A stretch of DNA of 64,000 nt, from NCBI GenBank assembly GCA_028284605.1, contig JANQRL010000059.1:1-64000 (forward strand). The letters run 5' to 3'. Within the stretch, counting starts at the first letter, position 1. The number at the start of each line of letters is the position of its first letter. The position numbers were made by a program, and so were the translations under genes. Source of the DNA: Paracoccaceae bacterium (GTDB lineage: Bacteria > Pseudomonadota > Alphaproteobacteria > Rhodobacterales > Rhodobacteraceae). This document shows, piece after piece, positions 9,534-18,571 of the stretch. The notes beneath the pieces are model-generated. The model searched no databases and was not told the DNA's origin. It was given only the letters and a program-made list of their open reading frames with translations.

Positions 9534-9577
9534 CGAAACTCTTCGAAGAGTTTCGTCAGACCCTTCGAAGGGTCTGA
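9534..9577. repeat. Paired TTCGAA palindromes, copy B
   Basis: This is the same two-palindrome unit in the same order as copy A, starting 99 bases further on. The arms are CGAAACTCTTC/GAAGAGTTTCG (9534-9555) and TCAGACCCTTC/GAAGGGTCTGA (9556-9577). Differences from copy A fall at both ends of each palindrome and are compensated, so pairing is kept. The rest of the phoR-pstS gap (9428-9809) holds only the Pho boxes and pstS leader; I see no gene in it. Confidence 0.85.
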
Positions 9578-9693
9578 TCGCCGCTCGGAGGCCTCCTGGG
9601 CGGCTCAGGATGTCGGCCAATCGCAAAAGACCTTGACCCGGCCGAGGCCGCTGACGTAGCGACAATCGCCAATCGTGCCACGCCGCGCGTCAG

Positions 9694-9726
9694 CTGTCAT
9701 AAAACATTTACAGAACCGTCACAAAA
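9694..9726 (+). promoter_or_regulatory. Tandem Pho boxes upstream of pstS
   Basis: Three 11-bp direct units read CTGTCATAAAA, CATTTACAGAA and CCGTCACAAAA, each a 7-mer related to CTGTCAT/CTGTCAC followed by an A-rich tetramer. This is the known PhoB-binding arrangement. A CATAGC hexamer at 9742-9747 could serve as the -10 element of a PhoB-activated promoter. PhoB and PhoR are both encoded in this window, so the pst operon is probably induced by phosphate starvation. Confidence 0.85.
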
Positions 9727-9809
9727 GCATTGCTGCCCGGCCATAGCAGGCGGGAGAGGTTGCCACCTGTCTGCGGCGACCCGTCTCATGACAAATCCAG
9801 GAGTCCTCC

Positions 9810-10838
9810 ATGTCATTCGTGAAACTGACCGCCTCCACTCTGGCGATCGCTGCCGTTTCCGCGACCGCCGCGGCTGCCCGCGACAACGTTCAGGTCGCCG
9901 GGTCCTCCACCGTGCTGCCTTATGCCTCCATCGTGGCCGAAGCCTTCGGCGAGAACACCGACTTCCCGACCCCGGTCGTGGAATCCGGCGGCTCCTCCGC
10001 CGGTCTGGCCCGGTTCTGTGAGGGTGTGGGCGAGAACACGATCGACGTCGCCAACGCCTCCCGCGCGATCCGCGACCGTGAGATCGAGGCCTGCGCCGAG
10101 GCCGGCGTGACCGACATCATCGAGGTCCGCATCGGCTATGACGGCATCGTCTTCGCCTCCCAGATCGACGGCCCGGCCTTCACCGCCTTCACGCAGGTGG
10201 ACTGGTTCAACGCGCTGTCGCCGATGGTGCTTGTCGACGGCGAGCTGGTCGAGAACCCGCACACCTCCTGGTCGGACTTCAACGCCGATCTGCCGGATGC
10301 CGAAATCCTCGCCTTCATTCCGGGCACCAAGCACGGCACCCGTGAAGTCTTCGAGGAGAAGGTGCTGCTCATCGGCTGTGAAGAGACCGGTGCGATGCAG
10401 GCGATGATGGATGGCGGCATGTCCGAGGACGATGCCGAGGATGCCTGCCTCTCGGTCCGCACCGACGGCAAGTCGGTCGATATCGACGGCGACTACACCG
10501 AGACCCTGGCCCGCGTCGACGCCAACGCCAACGGCATCGGCGTCTTCGGCCTCGCCTTCTACGAGAACAACACCGACACGCTGAAGGTCGCCACCATGGG
10601 TGGGGTCGAGCCCTCGACCGAGACCATCTCGACCGGCGAATACCCGGTGTCGCGGCCGCTGTTCTTCTACATCAAGGCGGCGCATATCGGCGTGATCCCG
10701 GGCCTGAAGGAATACGCCTCCTTCTTCATGGCTGACGAGATCGCCGGCCCCGACGGCCCGCTCGCGCAGTATGGCCTCGTCTCCGATCCGGCGCTCGCCG
10801 AGACCCAGGCGAAGATCGCCGACGAAGAGACCATGTAA
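9810..10838 (+). CDS. pstS: Phosphate-binding protein PstS
   Basis: A 342-residue periplasmic binding protein that delivers phosphate to PstCA. It has a signal peptide of about 23 residues (MSFVKLTASTLAIAAVSA, then ATAAAAR). Phosphate-binding loops are visible as AGSSTVLPYA near the mature N-terminus, SGGSSAGLARFC, and GTKHGTREVF in the second lobe. The gene sits below a set of Pho boxes and is followed by a G+C-rich hairpin before pstC. That fits higher expression of PstS than of the membrane components. Confidence 0.95.
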   Translation: MSFVKLTASTLAIAAVSATAAAARDNVQVAGSSTVLPYASIVAEAFGENTDFPTPVVESGGSSAGLARFCEGVGENTIDVANASRAIRDREIEACAEAGVTDIIEVRIGYDGIVFASQIDGPAFTAFTQVDWFNALSPMVLVDGELVENPHTSWSDFNADLPDAEILAFIPGTKHGTREVFEEKVLLIGCEETGAMQAMMDGGMSEDDAEDACLSVRTDGKSVDIDGDYTETLARVDANANGIGVFGLAFYENNTDTLKVATMGGVEPSTETISTGEYPVSRPLFFYIKAAHIGVIPGLKEYASFFMADEIAGPDGPLAQYGLVSDPALAETQAKIADEETM

Positions 10839-10846
10839 GACCCTTC

Positions 10847-10871
10847 GGCGGGGGCCCACGCGGCCCCCGCC
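10847..10871 (+). terminator. Hairpin between pstS and pstC (attenuator-like)
   Basis: A perfect 10-bp stem, GGCGGGGGCC and GGCCCCCGCC, with a 5-base loop follows the pstS stop by 8 bases. There is no T-run, so it is more likely to stabilise the pstS 3' end or partly attenuate transcription than to end it completely. A second GGGCCC inverted repeat lies near 10891-10908. Confidence 0.5.
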
Positions 10872-10929
10872 ACCCTCTCCGGAAGACCAAGGGGCCCCGC
10901 GCGGGCCCGCCGCTGCCGCAGGAGCCTCC

Positions 10930-12402
10930 ATGCCCGTCCTCTGGATTCTCGCGATCGTTCTCGTCGTCGCGCTTGTCGGCTTCGTCCTCGGGCGCCAGCG
11001 GGCGCTCAGCTCCGGCCAGGGCGACATCCGCAACCTGCATTCGCTGCCGTCCTATTACGGCTACAATGCCGCGCTCTTCGGTCTGGTGCCGGCCGTGCTG
11101 GTCCTGGCGGTGTGGACCGTGGTGCAGCCGCTCGTCGTGCAGAATTCGGTGATCGATCTGATCCCCGAGAGCGCGGTCGAGGATGCCGGCAATCTCAGCC
11201 TGGTCATGTCCGATGTCCGCCGGGTCGCCGATGGGCTCGACGTGGCTGTCGCCGAAGGCGCGATGAGCGCCGAGATGGCGGCCTCCCTGCGCACCGATTT
11301 CACCGATGTCCGCACCCGGCTCGGCAATGTCGGCGTCGCGCTCGGCTCCGACGTCACCCAGGACACGCTCCGCGTCGCGCAGCGCTACCGGGAACTGACC
11401 GCCTCCGGCAACGTTCTGAAGACCATTGTGGTGCTCGGCCTGTCGCTCGGCCTGACCGGGCTTGCGCTTCTGAGGACCAGCGCGCAGTTCCGCGCCCGCA
11501 ACGTGGTGGAGCAGGGGGTTCTGCTTCTGCTTCTGGCCGCGGCCTGCATCGCGATCCTGACCACGCTCGGGATCGTGCTCTCGCTGATCTTCAATACGAT
11601 CGAGTTCTTCCAGCTCTACCGCTGGACCGATTTCTTCTTCGGCACGACCTGGAGCCCGTCTTTCGGCGGCGGTTCGGAGCTTGGGATCATCCCGCTGCTC
11701 TGGGGCACGCTCTACATCTCGCTGATCGCGCTCCTCGTCGCGGTGCCCATCGGGCTCTTCTCGGCGGTCTATCTCAGCGAATATGCGAGCCCCCGGTTCC
11801 GCTCCATCGCCAAGCCGCTGCTCGAAGTCCTCGCCGGTATCCCGACCATCGTCTACGGCCTCTTCGCGCTTCTGACCGTCGGGCCGCTGCTGGTCAGCGT
11901 CTTCGGCGATAACGGCACGCTCGGGCTTGGCTGGATGCAGGGCGGCACGGCTGTGATGACCGCGGGGCTGGTTATGGGGATCATGCTGATCCCCTTCGTC
12001 TCCTCGCTCTCCGACGACATCATCAATGCGGTGCCCCAGGCGATGCGTGACGGCTCCCTGGGCCTTGGCGCCACCCATTCCGAGACCGTGCGTCAGGTGA
12101 TCCTGCCCGCCGCGCTGCCGGGCATCGTGGGCGCCATCCTGCTCGCCGCCAGCCGCGCCATCGGCGAGACGATGATCGTGGTTCTGGGCGCCGGCGCCGC
12201 AGCCCGACTTGACCTGAACCCGTTCGAGGCGATGACCACGGTGACCGCCAAGATCGTCAGCCAGCTCACCGGCGATACCGATTTCACCTCGCCCGAGGCG
12301 CTCGTCGCCTTCGCCCTCGGCATGACGCTCTTCGTCATCACGCTGGGGCTGAACGTCTTCGCCCTCTACATCGTGCGCAAGTACCGGGAGCAGTACGAAT
12401 GA
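10930..12402 (+). CDS. pstC: Phosphate ABC transporter permease PstC
   Basis: A 490-residue inner-membrane permease, longer than enterobacterial PstC (about 320). The ATG at 10930 has an AGGAG site six bases upstream; the open frame before it is unsupported. N-terminal membrane segments (LWILAIVLVVALVGFVLG; FGLVPAVLVLAVW) flank a polar region (about residues 65-150), which is followed by further membrane segments. The C-terminal half is a standard PstC core with the EAA-type loop (RDGSLGLGATHSETVRQVIL, then PAALPGIVGAILLAASRAIGE). The long N-terminal part is typical of alphaproteobacterial PstC. Its stop overlaps the pstA start. Confidence 0.93.
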   Translation: MPVLWILAIVLVVALVGFVLGRQRALSSGQGDIRNLHSLPSYYGYNAALFGLVPAVLVLAVWTVVQPLVVQNSVIDLIPESAVEDAGNLSLVMSDVRRVADGLDVAVAEGAMSAEMAASLRTDFTDVRTRLGNVGVALGSDVTQDTLRVAQRYRELTASGNVLKTIVVLGLSLGLTGLALLRTSAQFRARNVVEQGVLLLLLAAACIAILTTLGIVLSLIFNTIEFFQLYRWTDFFFGTTWSPSFGGGSELGIIPLLWGTLYISLIALLVAVPIGLFSAVYLSEYASPRFRSIAKPLLEVLAGIPTIVYGLFALLTVGPLLVSVFGDNGTLGLGWMQGGTAVMTAGLVMGIMLIPFVSSLSDDIINAVPQAMRDGSLGLGATHSETVRQVILPAALPGIVGAILLAASRAIGETMIVVLGAGAAARLDLNPFEAMTTVTAKIVSQLTGDTDFTSPEALVAFALGMTLFVITLGLNVFALYIVRKYREQYE

Positions 12403-13745
12403 CCGACGCGACCGCCACGCCCGACGCCGCCCCGGCCCCGCACCGCAAGAAGGGCGGCTCGCTTCTGGAGCTCGACGCCCGGACGCGCAAGCGCAATGCC
12501 GCGGAGGCCCGGTTCAAAGCCTATGGGGTCATCGCGATCACCATCGGCCTGCTGTTTCTCGTGGCGCTTCTCTTTGCCATCATCCGCAACGGCATCCCGG
12601 CCTTCACCCAGACCTTCCTGACCATGGAGATCGTCCTCGACGAGGAGACTGTGGAAGCCGCCGAAGGCTCTATCGTCGCCACCTCGCAATACCGCAACAT
12701 GGTGGCCGAAGCGCTCCAGGTGAAGCTCGCCGATGTCGGCATCGAGACCGACAAGGAGCCGCGCGACCTGATGCTGATGCTCTCGCCCGGTGTCGGCGCC
12801 GAGGTCCGCCGGGTCGTGCAGGAAAGCCCGGAACTGATCGGCGAGACGGTGGAGTTCCGTTTTCTGACCGCCTCCCGGGTCGACGGCTATACCAAGGGCC
12901 GGGTGCAACGCGAGGACCTGGCCCGGGACCGCAATCTCGACGCCACCCATCTCGATATTGTCGATGAGTTGATGGACCAGGGCGTCGTCGAGCGGACCTT
13001 CAACCTCGCCTTCATCACCGGATCGGACGCCTCCGAGAGCCGCCCCGAAGAGGCCGGGATCGGGGTGTCGATGCTGGGCTCGCTCTTCATGATGATCGTG
13101 GTGCTGGTCTGCGCGCTGCCGGTGGGCGTCGCCGCCTCGATCTATCTCGAGGAATTCGCCCCGAAGAACCGGCTGACCGATTTCATCGAGGTCAATATCT
13201 CGAACCTCGCCGCGGTGCCCTCCATCGTCTTCGGGATCCTCGGCCTCGCGGTCTTCATCCAGTTCGCCCATCTGCCGCAATCGGCCCCGCTGGTGGGCGG
13301 TCTGACGCTGGCGCTGATGACGCTGCCCACCATCGTGATCTCGACCCGGGCCTCGCTGAAGGCGGTGCCGCCCTCGATCCGCGACGCCGCCCTCGGCGTC
13401 GGCGCCTCGAAGATGCAGGCGGTGTTCCACCATGTCCTGCCGCTCGCGGCCCCCGGCATCCTGACCGGCACGATCATCGGCCTGGCCCAGGCCCTGGGCG
13501 AGACCGCGCCGCTCCTCCTGATCGGCATGGTCGGCTTCATTGCCTCGAACTATCCCGACGGCCTCGCCTCGGGCTTCCTCGATCCGAACTCGGCGATGCC
13601 CGCGCAGATCTACGAATGGGCCAAACGCGCCGACCCCGCCTATTACGAACGCGCCTGGGGTGGGATCATCATCCTGCTCGCGTTCCTGATGACGATGAAC
13701 ATCATCGCGATTATCCTGCGTCGCAGGTTCGAGCGCCGCTGGTAA
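12399..13745 (+). CDS. pstA: Phosphate ABC transporter permease PstA with N-terminal DUF3333-type domain
   Basis: A 448-residue inner-membrane permease that pairs with PstC. A basic N-terminus (RTRKRNAAEARFKAYGV) leads to one membrane segment (ITIGLLFLVALLFAII). A periplasmic region of about 170 residues follows (DUF3333-like, as known in alphaproteobacterial PstA), then the permease core. The EAA loop reads RDAALGVGASKMQAVFHHVL followed by PLAAPGILTGTIIGLAQALGE. It starts inside the pstC stop (ATGA), indicating coupled translation, and is followed 15 bases later by pstB. Confidence 0.94.
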   Translation: MTDATATPDAAPAPHRKKGGSLLELDARTRKRNAAEARFKAYGVIAITIGLLFLVALLFAIIRNGIPAFTQTFLTMEIVLDEETVEAAEGSIVATSQYRNMVAEALQVKLADVGIETDKEPRDLMLMLSPGVGAEVRRVVQESPELIGETVEFRFLTASRVDGYTKGRVQREDLARDRNLDATHLDIVDELMDQGVVERTFNLAFITGSDASESRPEEAGIGVSMLGSLFMMIVVLVCALPVGVAASIYLEEFAPKNRLTDFIEVNISNLAAVPSIVFGILGLAVFIQFAHLPQSAPLVGGLTLALMTLPTIVISTRASLKAVPPSIRDAALGVGASKMQAVFHHVLPLAAPGILTGTIIGLAQALGETAPLLLIGMVGFIASNYPDGLASGFLDPNSAMPAQIYEWAKRADPAYYERAWGGIIILLAFLMTMNIIAIILRRRFERRW

Positions 13746-13760
13746 GGAAAAGGACCCGAC

Positions 13761-14558
13761 ATGGACGACCTCAGACTGGTGGAGAGAGACGTGGACACCC
13801 AGGACATCAAGATCGCGGCCCGCAAGGTCCAGGTCTTTTACGGGGACACCCACGCGATCCGCGACGTGGACGTGGATATCCTCGACAAGACCGTGACCGC
13901 CTTCATCGGGCCCTCGGGCTGCGGCAAGTCGACCTTCCTGCGCTGCCTGAACCGGATGAATGACACGATCGACGTGGCCCGGGTCGAAGGCGACATCCAT
14001 CTCGACGGCGAGGACATTTACGACGCCAAGGTCGATCCGGTGCAGCTCCGGGCCAAGGTCGGCATGGTGTTCCAGAAGCCGAACCCGTTCCCGAAATCGA
14101 TCTACGACAACGTGGCCTACGGGCCGAAGATCCACGGGCTGGCCAAGAACAAGGCCGAACTGGACGAGATCGTCGAGACCGCCCTGCGCCGCGCCGCGCT
14201 CTGGGACGAGGCCAAGGACCGGCTCGACGAACCCGGCACCGGTCTTTCGGGCGGCCAGCAGCAGCGGCTTTGCATCGCCCGTGCCGTGGCCACGGAACCG
14301 GAAGTGCTGCTGATGGACGAGCCCTGTTCGGCGCTCGACCCGATTGCCACGGCCCAGGTTGAGGAGCTGATCGACGAACTCAGGCAGAACTACGCCGTGG
14401 TCATCGTCACCCACTCCATGCAGCAGGCCGCCCGGGTGAGCCAGAAGACCGCCTTCTTCCATCTCGGCTATCTCGTGGAATACGACGAGACCGGCAAGAT
14501 CTTCACCAATCCCGAAGACAGCCGCACCGAGAGCTACATTTCCGGCAAGATCGGCTGA
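13761..14558 (+). CDS. pstB: Phosphate ABC transporter ATP-binding protein PstB
   Basis: A 265-residue ATPase of the phosphate importer. It shows Walker A (GPSGCGKST), the Q-loop region [20 protein letters not shown] characteristic of PstB, the signature [16 protein letters not shown], Walker B ([12 protein letters not shown]) and the H-loop ([12 protein letters not shown]). The C-terminus has the PstB-typical [29 protein letters not shown] site precedes the ATG. In many bacteria PstB and PhoU also restrain PhoR, which fits their placement next to phoB. Confidence 0.97.
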   Translation: MDDLRLVERDVDTQDIKIAARKVQVFYGDTHAIRDVDVDILDKTVTAFIGPSGCGKSTFLRCLNRMNDTIDVARVEGDIHLDGEDIYDAKVDPVQLRAKVGMVFQKPNPFPKSIYDNVAYGPKIHGLAKNKAELDEIVETALRRAALWDEAKDRLDEPGTGLSGGQQQRLCIARAVATEPEVLLMDEPCSALDPIATAQVEELIDELRQNYAVVIVTHSMQQAARVSQKTAFFHLGYLVEYDETGKIFTNPEDSRTESYISGKIG

Positions 14559-14577
14559 CCAGGACCGGAGCGAGACG

Positions 14578-15288
14578 ATGAACGATCCGCATATCACCTC
14601 CGCCTTCGACCGCGATCTGGAGGCGATCCAGGCGCTGGTGATGAAGATGGGCGGGCTCGTGGAGGTGGCGATCCTCGACGGCGCCAAATCGCTGGAGACC
14701 CGCGACGTGGAACTGGCCCGGAAGGTCGAGGCCGGGGACAAGGCCATCGACGGGCTGGAGATGCGCATCAACGAGGAGGCAACCCGGGCCATCGCGCTGC
14801 GCGGCCCGGTGGCCGAGGACCTCCGGGTGATCCTGACTGTGCTGAAGCTCGCGGCGAGCCTCGAACGGGTTGGGGACTATGCCAAGAACATGGCCAAGCG
14901 AACCTCGGTCCTGGCCGAGCTGGGCTCGATCCAGGGCACCGAATCGGCGCTCCGCCGGATGGCGCGCGAGGTCCAGCTCATGCTCAAGGACATGCTCGAC
15001 GCCTATATCCAGCGCGACGTGACCCTGGCCCAGGACGTGCGCAACCGCGACCTCGATGTCGATCAGATGTACAATGCTCTGTTCCGCGAGTTCCTCACCT
15101 TCATGATGGAGGACCCGCGCAACATCACCGCCTGCATGCATCTGCATTTCATCGCCAAGAATGTGGAGCGGATGGGCGATCTGGTGACCAACATGGCCGA
15201 GCAGGTGATCTATCTGGTGACCGGCGAGATGCCCGAAGAGGGACGCGCGAAGGACGACCGGACGCCCTATATGACGGCGCTCGACTGA
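14578..15288 (+). CDS. phoU: Phosphate signalling complex protein PhoU
   Basis: A 236-residue all-helical cytoplasmic regulator that in known systems links the Pst transporter to PhoR and prevents toxic phosphate uptake. Two repeated PhoU domains are visible, each with the metal-binding type motif: VLKLAASLERVGDYAKNMAK and LHFIAKNVERMGDLVTNMAE. The N-terminus HITSAFDRDLEAIQALVMKM is typical. It lies between pstB (19 bases upstream) and phoB (17 bases downstream). Confidence 0.96.
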   Translation: MNDPHITSAFDRDLEAIQALVMKMGGLVEVAILDGAKSLETRDVELARKVEAGDKAIDGLEMRINEEATRAIALRGPVAEDLRVILTVLKLAASLERVGDYAKNMAKRTSVLAELGSIQGTESALRRMAREVQLMLKDMLDAYIQRDVTLAQDVRNRDLDVDQMYNALFREFLTFMMEDPRNITACMHLHFIAKNVERMGDLVTNMAEQVIYLVTGEMPEEGRAKDDRTPYMTALD

Positions 15289-15305
15289 GGATCGACCGGA
15301 CGCAG

Positions 15306-15998
15306 ATGAATACCGTCAGCCAGCCACATGTCCTGATTGTCGAGGACGAGGCCGCGCAGCGCGAGGTGCTGGGCTACAACCTCGAAGCCGAGGGCTTCCG
15401 CACGACCAAGGCGGAGGATGGCGAGCAGGCGCTCGTGATGATCGAGGAGGAGACGCCGGACGTCATCGTGCTCGACTGGATGCTGCCCAATGTCTCGGGG
15501 ATCGAGGTCTGCCGCCAGCTCAAGACCAGGAGCGAGACCCGCGACGTGCCGATCATCATGCTCTCGGCGCGCTCCGACGAGGTGGATAAGGTGCGGGGGC
15601 TCGAGACCGGCGCCGACGATTATGTCGTCAAACCCTATTCGGTGAGCGAACTGATGGCCCGGGTGCGGACGCAACTCCGCCGGGTACGGCCCTCGACCGT
15701 GGGGCAGGTGCTGATCTACGAGGACATTGTGCTCGACGCCGAAACCTACCGGGTGAAGCGGGACGAGAAGCCGCTGAAGCTCGGGCCGACAGAGTTTCGT
15801 CTGCTCTCCACCTTCATGGAAAAGCCGGGCCGGGTCTGGAGCCGCGAACAGCTCCTCGACCGGGTCTGGGGGCGGGACATCTATGTCGATACCCGCACCG
15901 TCGACGTCCATATCGGGCGGCTCCGCAAGGTGCTGACCCAGCATGGCGGTTCCGACCCCCTGCGCACCGTGCGCGGGGCGGGCTACGCATTGGGATAG
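15306..15998 (+). CDS. phoB: Phosphate-regulon response regulator PhoB
   Basis: A 230-residue OmpR-type regulator. The receiver domain has acidic residues EDE near the N-terminus, phosphorylatable Asp57 in VIVLDWMLPN, and the switch lysine in DYVVKPYS. The C-terminal winged-helix DNA-binding domain contains LGPTEFRLLSTFMEKPGRVW and a final RTVRGAGYALG. It would bind the Pho boxes upstream of pstS. It is the last gene of the pst-pho operon, while phoR sits upstream of pstS rather than beside it. Confidence 0.96.
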   Translation: MNTVSQPHVLIVEDEAAQREVLGYNLEAEGFRTTKAEDGEQALVMIEEETPDVIVLDWMLPNVSGIEVCRQLKTRSETRDVPIIMLSARSDEVDKVRGLETGADDYVVKPYSVSELMARVRTQLRRVRPSTVGQVLIYEDIVLDAETYRVKRDEKPLKLGPTEFRLLSTFMEKPGRVWSREQLLDRVWGRDIYVDTRTVDVHIGRLRKVLTQHGGSDPLRTVRGAGYALG

Positions 15999-16006
15999 GG
16001 CACCCC

Positions 16007-16035
16007 TTGCGCACGCGCCATCGCCGGTCTATAGC
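16007..16035 (+). promoter_or_regulatory. Candidate promoter for rpsB-tsf
   Basis: TTGCGC (16007-16012) and TATAGC (16030-16035) are spaced by exactly 17 bases, just after the phoB stop and about 120 bases before the rpsB ATG. The leader between them is GC-rich with no clear terminator. S2 mRNA leaders are often autoregulated by S2, but I cannot identify such a structure with confidence. Confidence 0.45.
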
Positions 16036-16154
16036 CGGCGCTCCAACTCCACAGGCGGAGGCGGGCGACCGGGGGAGACATCCCCGTTCGTCCACCGGTT
16101 GGCCCCAGACGGGCCTGATCCTCCGCCCAAGGCATGAAACCGGAAAGGACAAAC

Positions 16155-17045
16155 ATGGCTCTGCCAGAGTTTACCATGCGCCAGCTGCTTGAGGCCGGCG
16201 TCCACTTCGGCCACCAGACCCAGCGCTGGAACCCGAAGATGAGCGAGTTTATCTACGGCGCCCGCAACGGCATCCACATCATGGACCTCACCCAGACGGT
16301 CCCGATGCTCGACGCCGCGCTTCAGGTGATCCGCGACACCGTCGCCAAGGGCGGCCGCATCCTCTTCGTCGGCACCAAGCGGCAGGCCCAGCGGCCCATC
16401 GCCGAGGCCGCCGAGAAGTCCGCGCAGTTCTTCATGAACCACCGCTGGCTCGGCGGCACGCTGACCAACTGGCAGACCGTGAGCCAGTCGATCAATCGGC
16501 TGCGTGCCATCGACGAGGCCGCGGATGCCGGCTTCGACGGGCTGACCAAGAAGGAACGCCTCGGCATGGAGCGCGAGCAGGGCAAGCTTCAGGCCTCGCT
16601 CGGCGGGATCCGCGAGATGGGCGGCGTGCCGGACCTCCTCTTCGTGATCGACGTCAACAAGGAGGACCTCGCGATTGCCGAGGCCAGAAAACTCGGCATC
16701 CCGGTCGTGGCCGTCGTCGACACCAACTGCTCGCCCGAGGGCGTGGACTACATCATCCCCGGCAATGACGACGCGGCCCGCGCCATCGCGCTCTATTGCG
16801 ATCTCGTGGCCCGCGCCGCGCTCGACGGGATGAGCGCGCAGCTCGGCGCCGCCGGGGTCGATCTCGGCGAGATGGAGCAGATGGCCGAAGAGGTGCTTGC
16901 GGAGGCGCCCGCCGAGGAGGCGCCGGCCGCGGACGCTCCGGCCGAGGAAACGCCCGGCGAAGCGGCGGTGGCCGAGGACGCTGCTGCCGAGGAGGCACCG
17001 GCCGAAGCGGCCGCGACCGAAGAGGCGCCCGCCGAAGAGGCCTGA
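16155..17045 (+). CDS. rpsB: 30S ribosomal protein S2 with acidic C-terminal extension
   Basis: A small-subunit ribosomal protein of 296 residues. The ATG at 16155 has a GGAAAGGAC site, and the protein starts [20 protein letters not shown], the S2 hallmark. Core motifs include [32 protein letters not shown] and [20 protein letters not shown]. After about residue 240 comes a tail of about 55 residues made mostly of Ala, Glu and Pro in imprecise APAEEA-like repeats, absent from enterobacterial S2 (about 240 residues). It pairs with tsf, the usual neighbour. Confidence 0.97.
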   Translation: MALPEFTMRQLLEAGVHFGHQTQRWNPKMSEFIYGARNGIHIMDLTQTVPMLDAALQVIRDTVAKGGRILFVGTKRQAQRPIAEAAEKSAQFFMNHRWLGGTLTNWQTVSQSINRLRAIDEAADAGFDGLTKKERLGMEREQGKLQASLGGIREMGGVPDLLFVIDVNKEDLAIAEARKLGIPVVAVVDTNCSPEGVDYIIPGNDDAARAIALYCDLVARAALDGMSAQLGAAGVDLGEMEQMAEEVLAEAPAEEAPAADAPAEETPGEAAVAEDAAAEEAPAEAAATEEAPAEEA

Positions 17046-17117
17046 TCGGCCTGTCACACGATCTTCACCGGGCGGCCCTAGCGCTGCCCGTGACCCCTTT
17101 CTTCAAGGAGAGCAGAG

Positions 17118-17993
17118 ATGGCGATTACCGCTGCACAGGTGAAAGAGCTCCGCGACACGACCGGCGCGGGCATGATGGATGCCAAGAAGGCGTTGACCGA
17201 GACCGACGGCGACATGGATGCGGCCATCGACTGGCTGCGCACGAAGGGGCTTGCGAAGGCGGTAAAGAAGTCCGGCCGGACGGCAGCGGAAGGTCTTGTC
17301 GCGGTTGTCGTGGAAGGCGGTAAGGGGGTCGCTGTCGAGGTCAACGCCGAGACTGACTTCGTCGCTAAGAATGCCGAGTTTCAGGAGATGGTCGCCGGAG
17401 TCGCCAGGCTCGCCCTGACGGCTGACGATTTCGACGCACTGCTTGCCTCCGATATGGGCGGACAGACCGTGCAGGACGTGCTCACAGACAAGATCGCGAA
17501 GATCGGTGAGAACATGAGAATCCGCCGCATGGCCTCGGTCGAGGGCGAAACGGTGGTTTCCTATGTCCACAATGCCGTCGCGCAGGACATGGGCAAGATC
17601 GGCGTATTGGTCGCCATGACCGGCGGTGACGTCGGTTTCGGCAAGCAGGTCGCGATGCACATTGCAGCGGTGAATCCCGCCGCCCTGTCGGAAGCCGACA
17701 TGGACCCGACGGTAATCGAGAAGGAAAAACAGGTTCAGATGGACATCGCCCGCGAAAGCGGCAAGCCGGAACAGGTCATCGAGAAGATGATCGAGGGTCG
17801 GATGAAGAAGTTCGTGGCTGAGTCGACCCTGCTCAATCAGACCTTCGTCGTGAACCCCGACCTCACCGTCGGCGAGGCCGCCAAGGAGGCAGGCGCCACG
17901 ATCACCGGTTTCGTCCGGCTCGAAGTGGGCGAGGGGATCGAGGTGGAGAAGGAAGACTTCGCCGCCGAGGTCGCCAAGGCCGCACAGACCTAG
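17118..17993 (+). CDS. tsf: Elongation factor Ts
   Basis: The guanine-nucleotide exchange factor for EF-Tu, 291 residues. It shows the N-terminal UBA-like domain and TDFVGD-related core: [36 protein letters not shown] and the signature [13 protein letters not shown]. The length is normal. An AAGGAGAG ribosome-binding site lies six bases before the ATG. The stretch around 17500-17800 carries some AT-richer codons compared with rpsB. It converges on the OB-fold gene, leaving 66 bases. Confidence 0.97.
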   Translation: MAITAAQVKELRDTTGAGMMDAKKALTETDGDMDAAIDWLRTKGLAKAVKKSGRTAAEGLVAVVVEGGKGVAVEVNAETDFVAKNAEFQEMVAGVARLALTADDFDALLASDMGGQTVQDVLTDKIAKIGENMRIRRMASVEGETVVSYVHNAVAQDMGKIGVLVAMTGGDVGFGKQVAMHIAAVNPAALSEADMDPTVIEKEKQVQMDIARESGKPEQVIEKMIEGRMKKFVAESTLLNQTFVVNPDLTVGEAAKEAGATITGFVRLEVGEGIEVEKEDFAAEVAKAAQT

Positions 17994-18059
17994 CCGGCGT
18001 TTCGACGCGATGCAGGGCAGGGGGCGCCGTTCAGGCGCATCTTGTCGTGTGCGAAGCCG

Positions 18060-18395
18060 CTACTCGTCACCGTCGGATATGGTGAACACCTCGCCATTCG
18101 CCTGCACGACCTCGCGGGCATAAAGCTCGTTGGAGAACAGATCGTCGTCCATGACGCCGGAGACGGTGATCCGGTCACCGGTCTCGATCCCCAGATCGCC
18201 GGAGCCGAGATAGACCCGCACCGCGCCGCTCTCGTCGCGCAACCGCACCTCATCGATATCGAAGAAATGCTCGACGGTGCCGGCGACGGTCACCGACTGG
18301 CCGCGGGCGATATCGCTGATCGGAATAATCTCGGCTGCCGCGGCCGTAGTGACGCCGGCGACGAGGCTCGCGGCTAGAACGAGGGTCTTGCGCAT
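18060..18395 (-). CDS. Secreted OB-fold protein (BOF/YgiW-YdeI-like)
   Basis: A 111-residue exported protein. The ATG at 18395 has a GGGAGGT site. Residues 1-20 form a signal peptide (MRKTLVLAASLVAGVTTAAA). The mature part (IPISDIARGQSVTVAGTVEHF, then RLRDESGAVRVYLGSG and ETGDRITVSGVMDDD) matches the pattern of a small five-strand OB fold used by periplasmic stress-tolerance proteins. The ligand is unknown. It sits downstream of a terminator-like hairpin (18539-18571) and a structured non-coding stretch. Its expression could therefore depend on read-through, or on a promoter in 18396-18528. Confidence 0.72.
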   Translation of the reverse strand: MRKTLVLAASLVAGVTTAAAAEIIPISDIARGQSVTVAGTVEHFFDIDEVRLRDESGAVRVYLGSGDLGIETGDRITVSGVMDDDLFSNELYAREVVQANGEVFTISDGDE

Positions 18396-18528
18396 GGGGG
18401 ACCTCCCTGGTCGCTTTCCCTCCGAGATGGGGTCGTGTCGGACAGATGCAATGCCTGGGGCGATAGGCCGCGAGCGGCAGGGCCGCAAGGGCCCAGTGCT
18501 GGACATGAAAAACGGCTCGTAAAGCTCT

Positions 18529-18571
18529 GAAAAGAAATGCGGCGCCGCAGTCGGGAGACCTGCGGCGCCGC
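18529..18571 (-). terminator. Intrinsic terminator between luxR and the OB-fold gene
   Basis: A perfect 12-bp stem, GCGGCGCCGCAG and CTGCGGCGCCGC (18539-18571), has a 9-base loop. On the minus strand it is followed by ATTTCTTTTC (18529-18538), a U-rich tail. No such tail exists on the plus strand, so it ends leftward transcription, either from luxR or from the structured element described next. Confidence 0.78.

Noticed and set aside
12366..14792. Long open frame (about 800 codons) on the minus strand opposite pstA, pstB and part of phoU
   Set aside because: It is antisense to three well-supported genes, has no family features and reflects the high GC content, which leaves long stop-free antisense frames.
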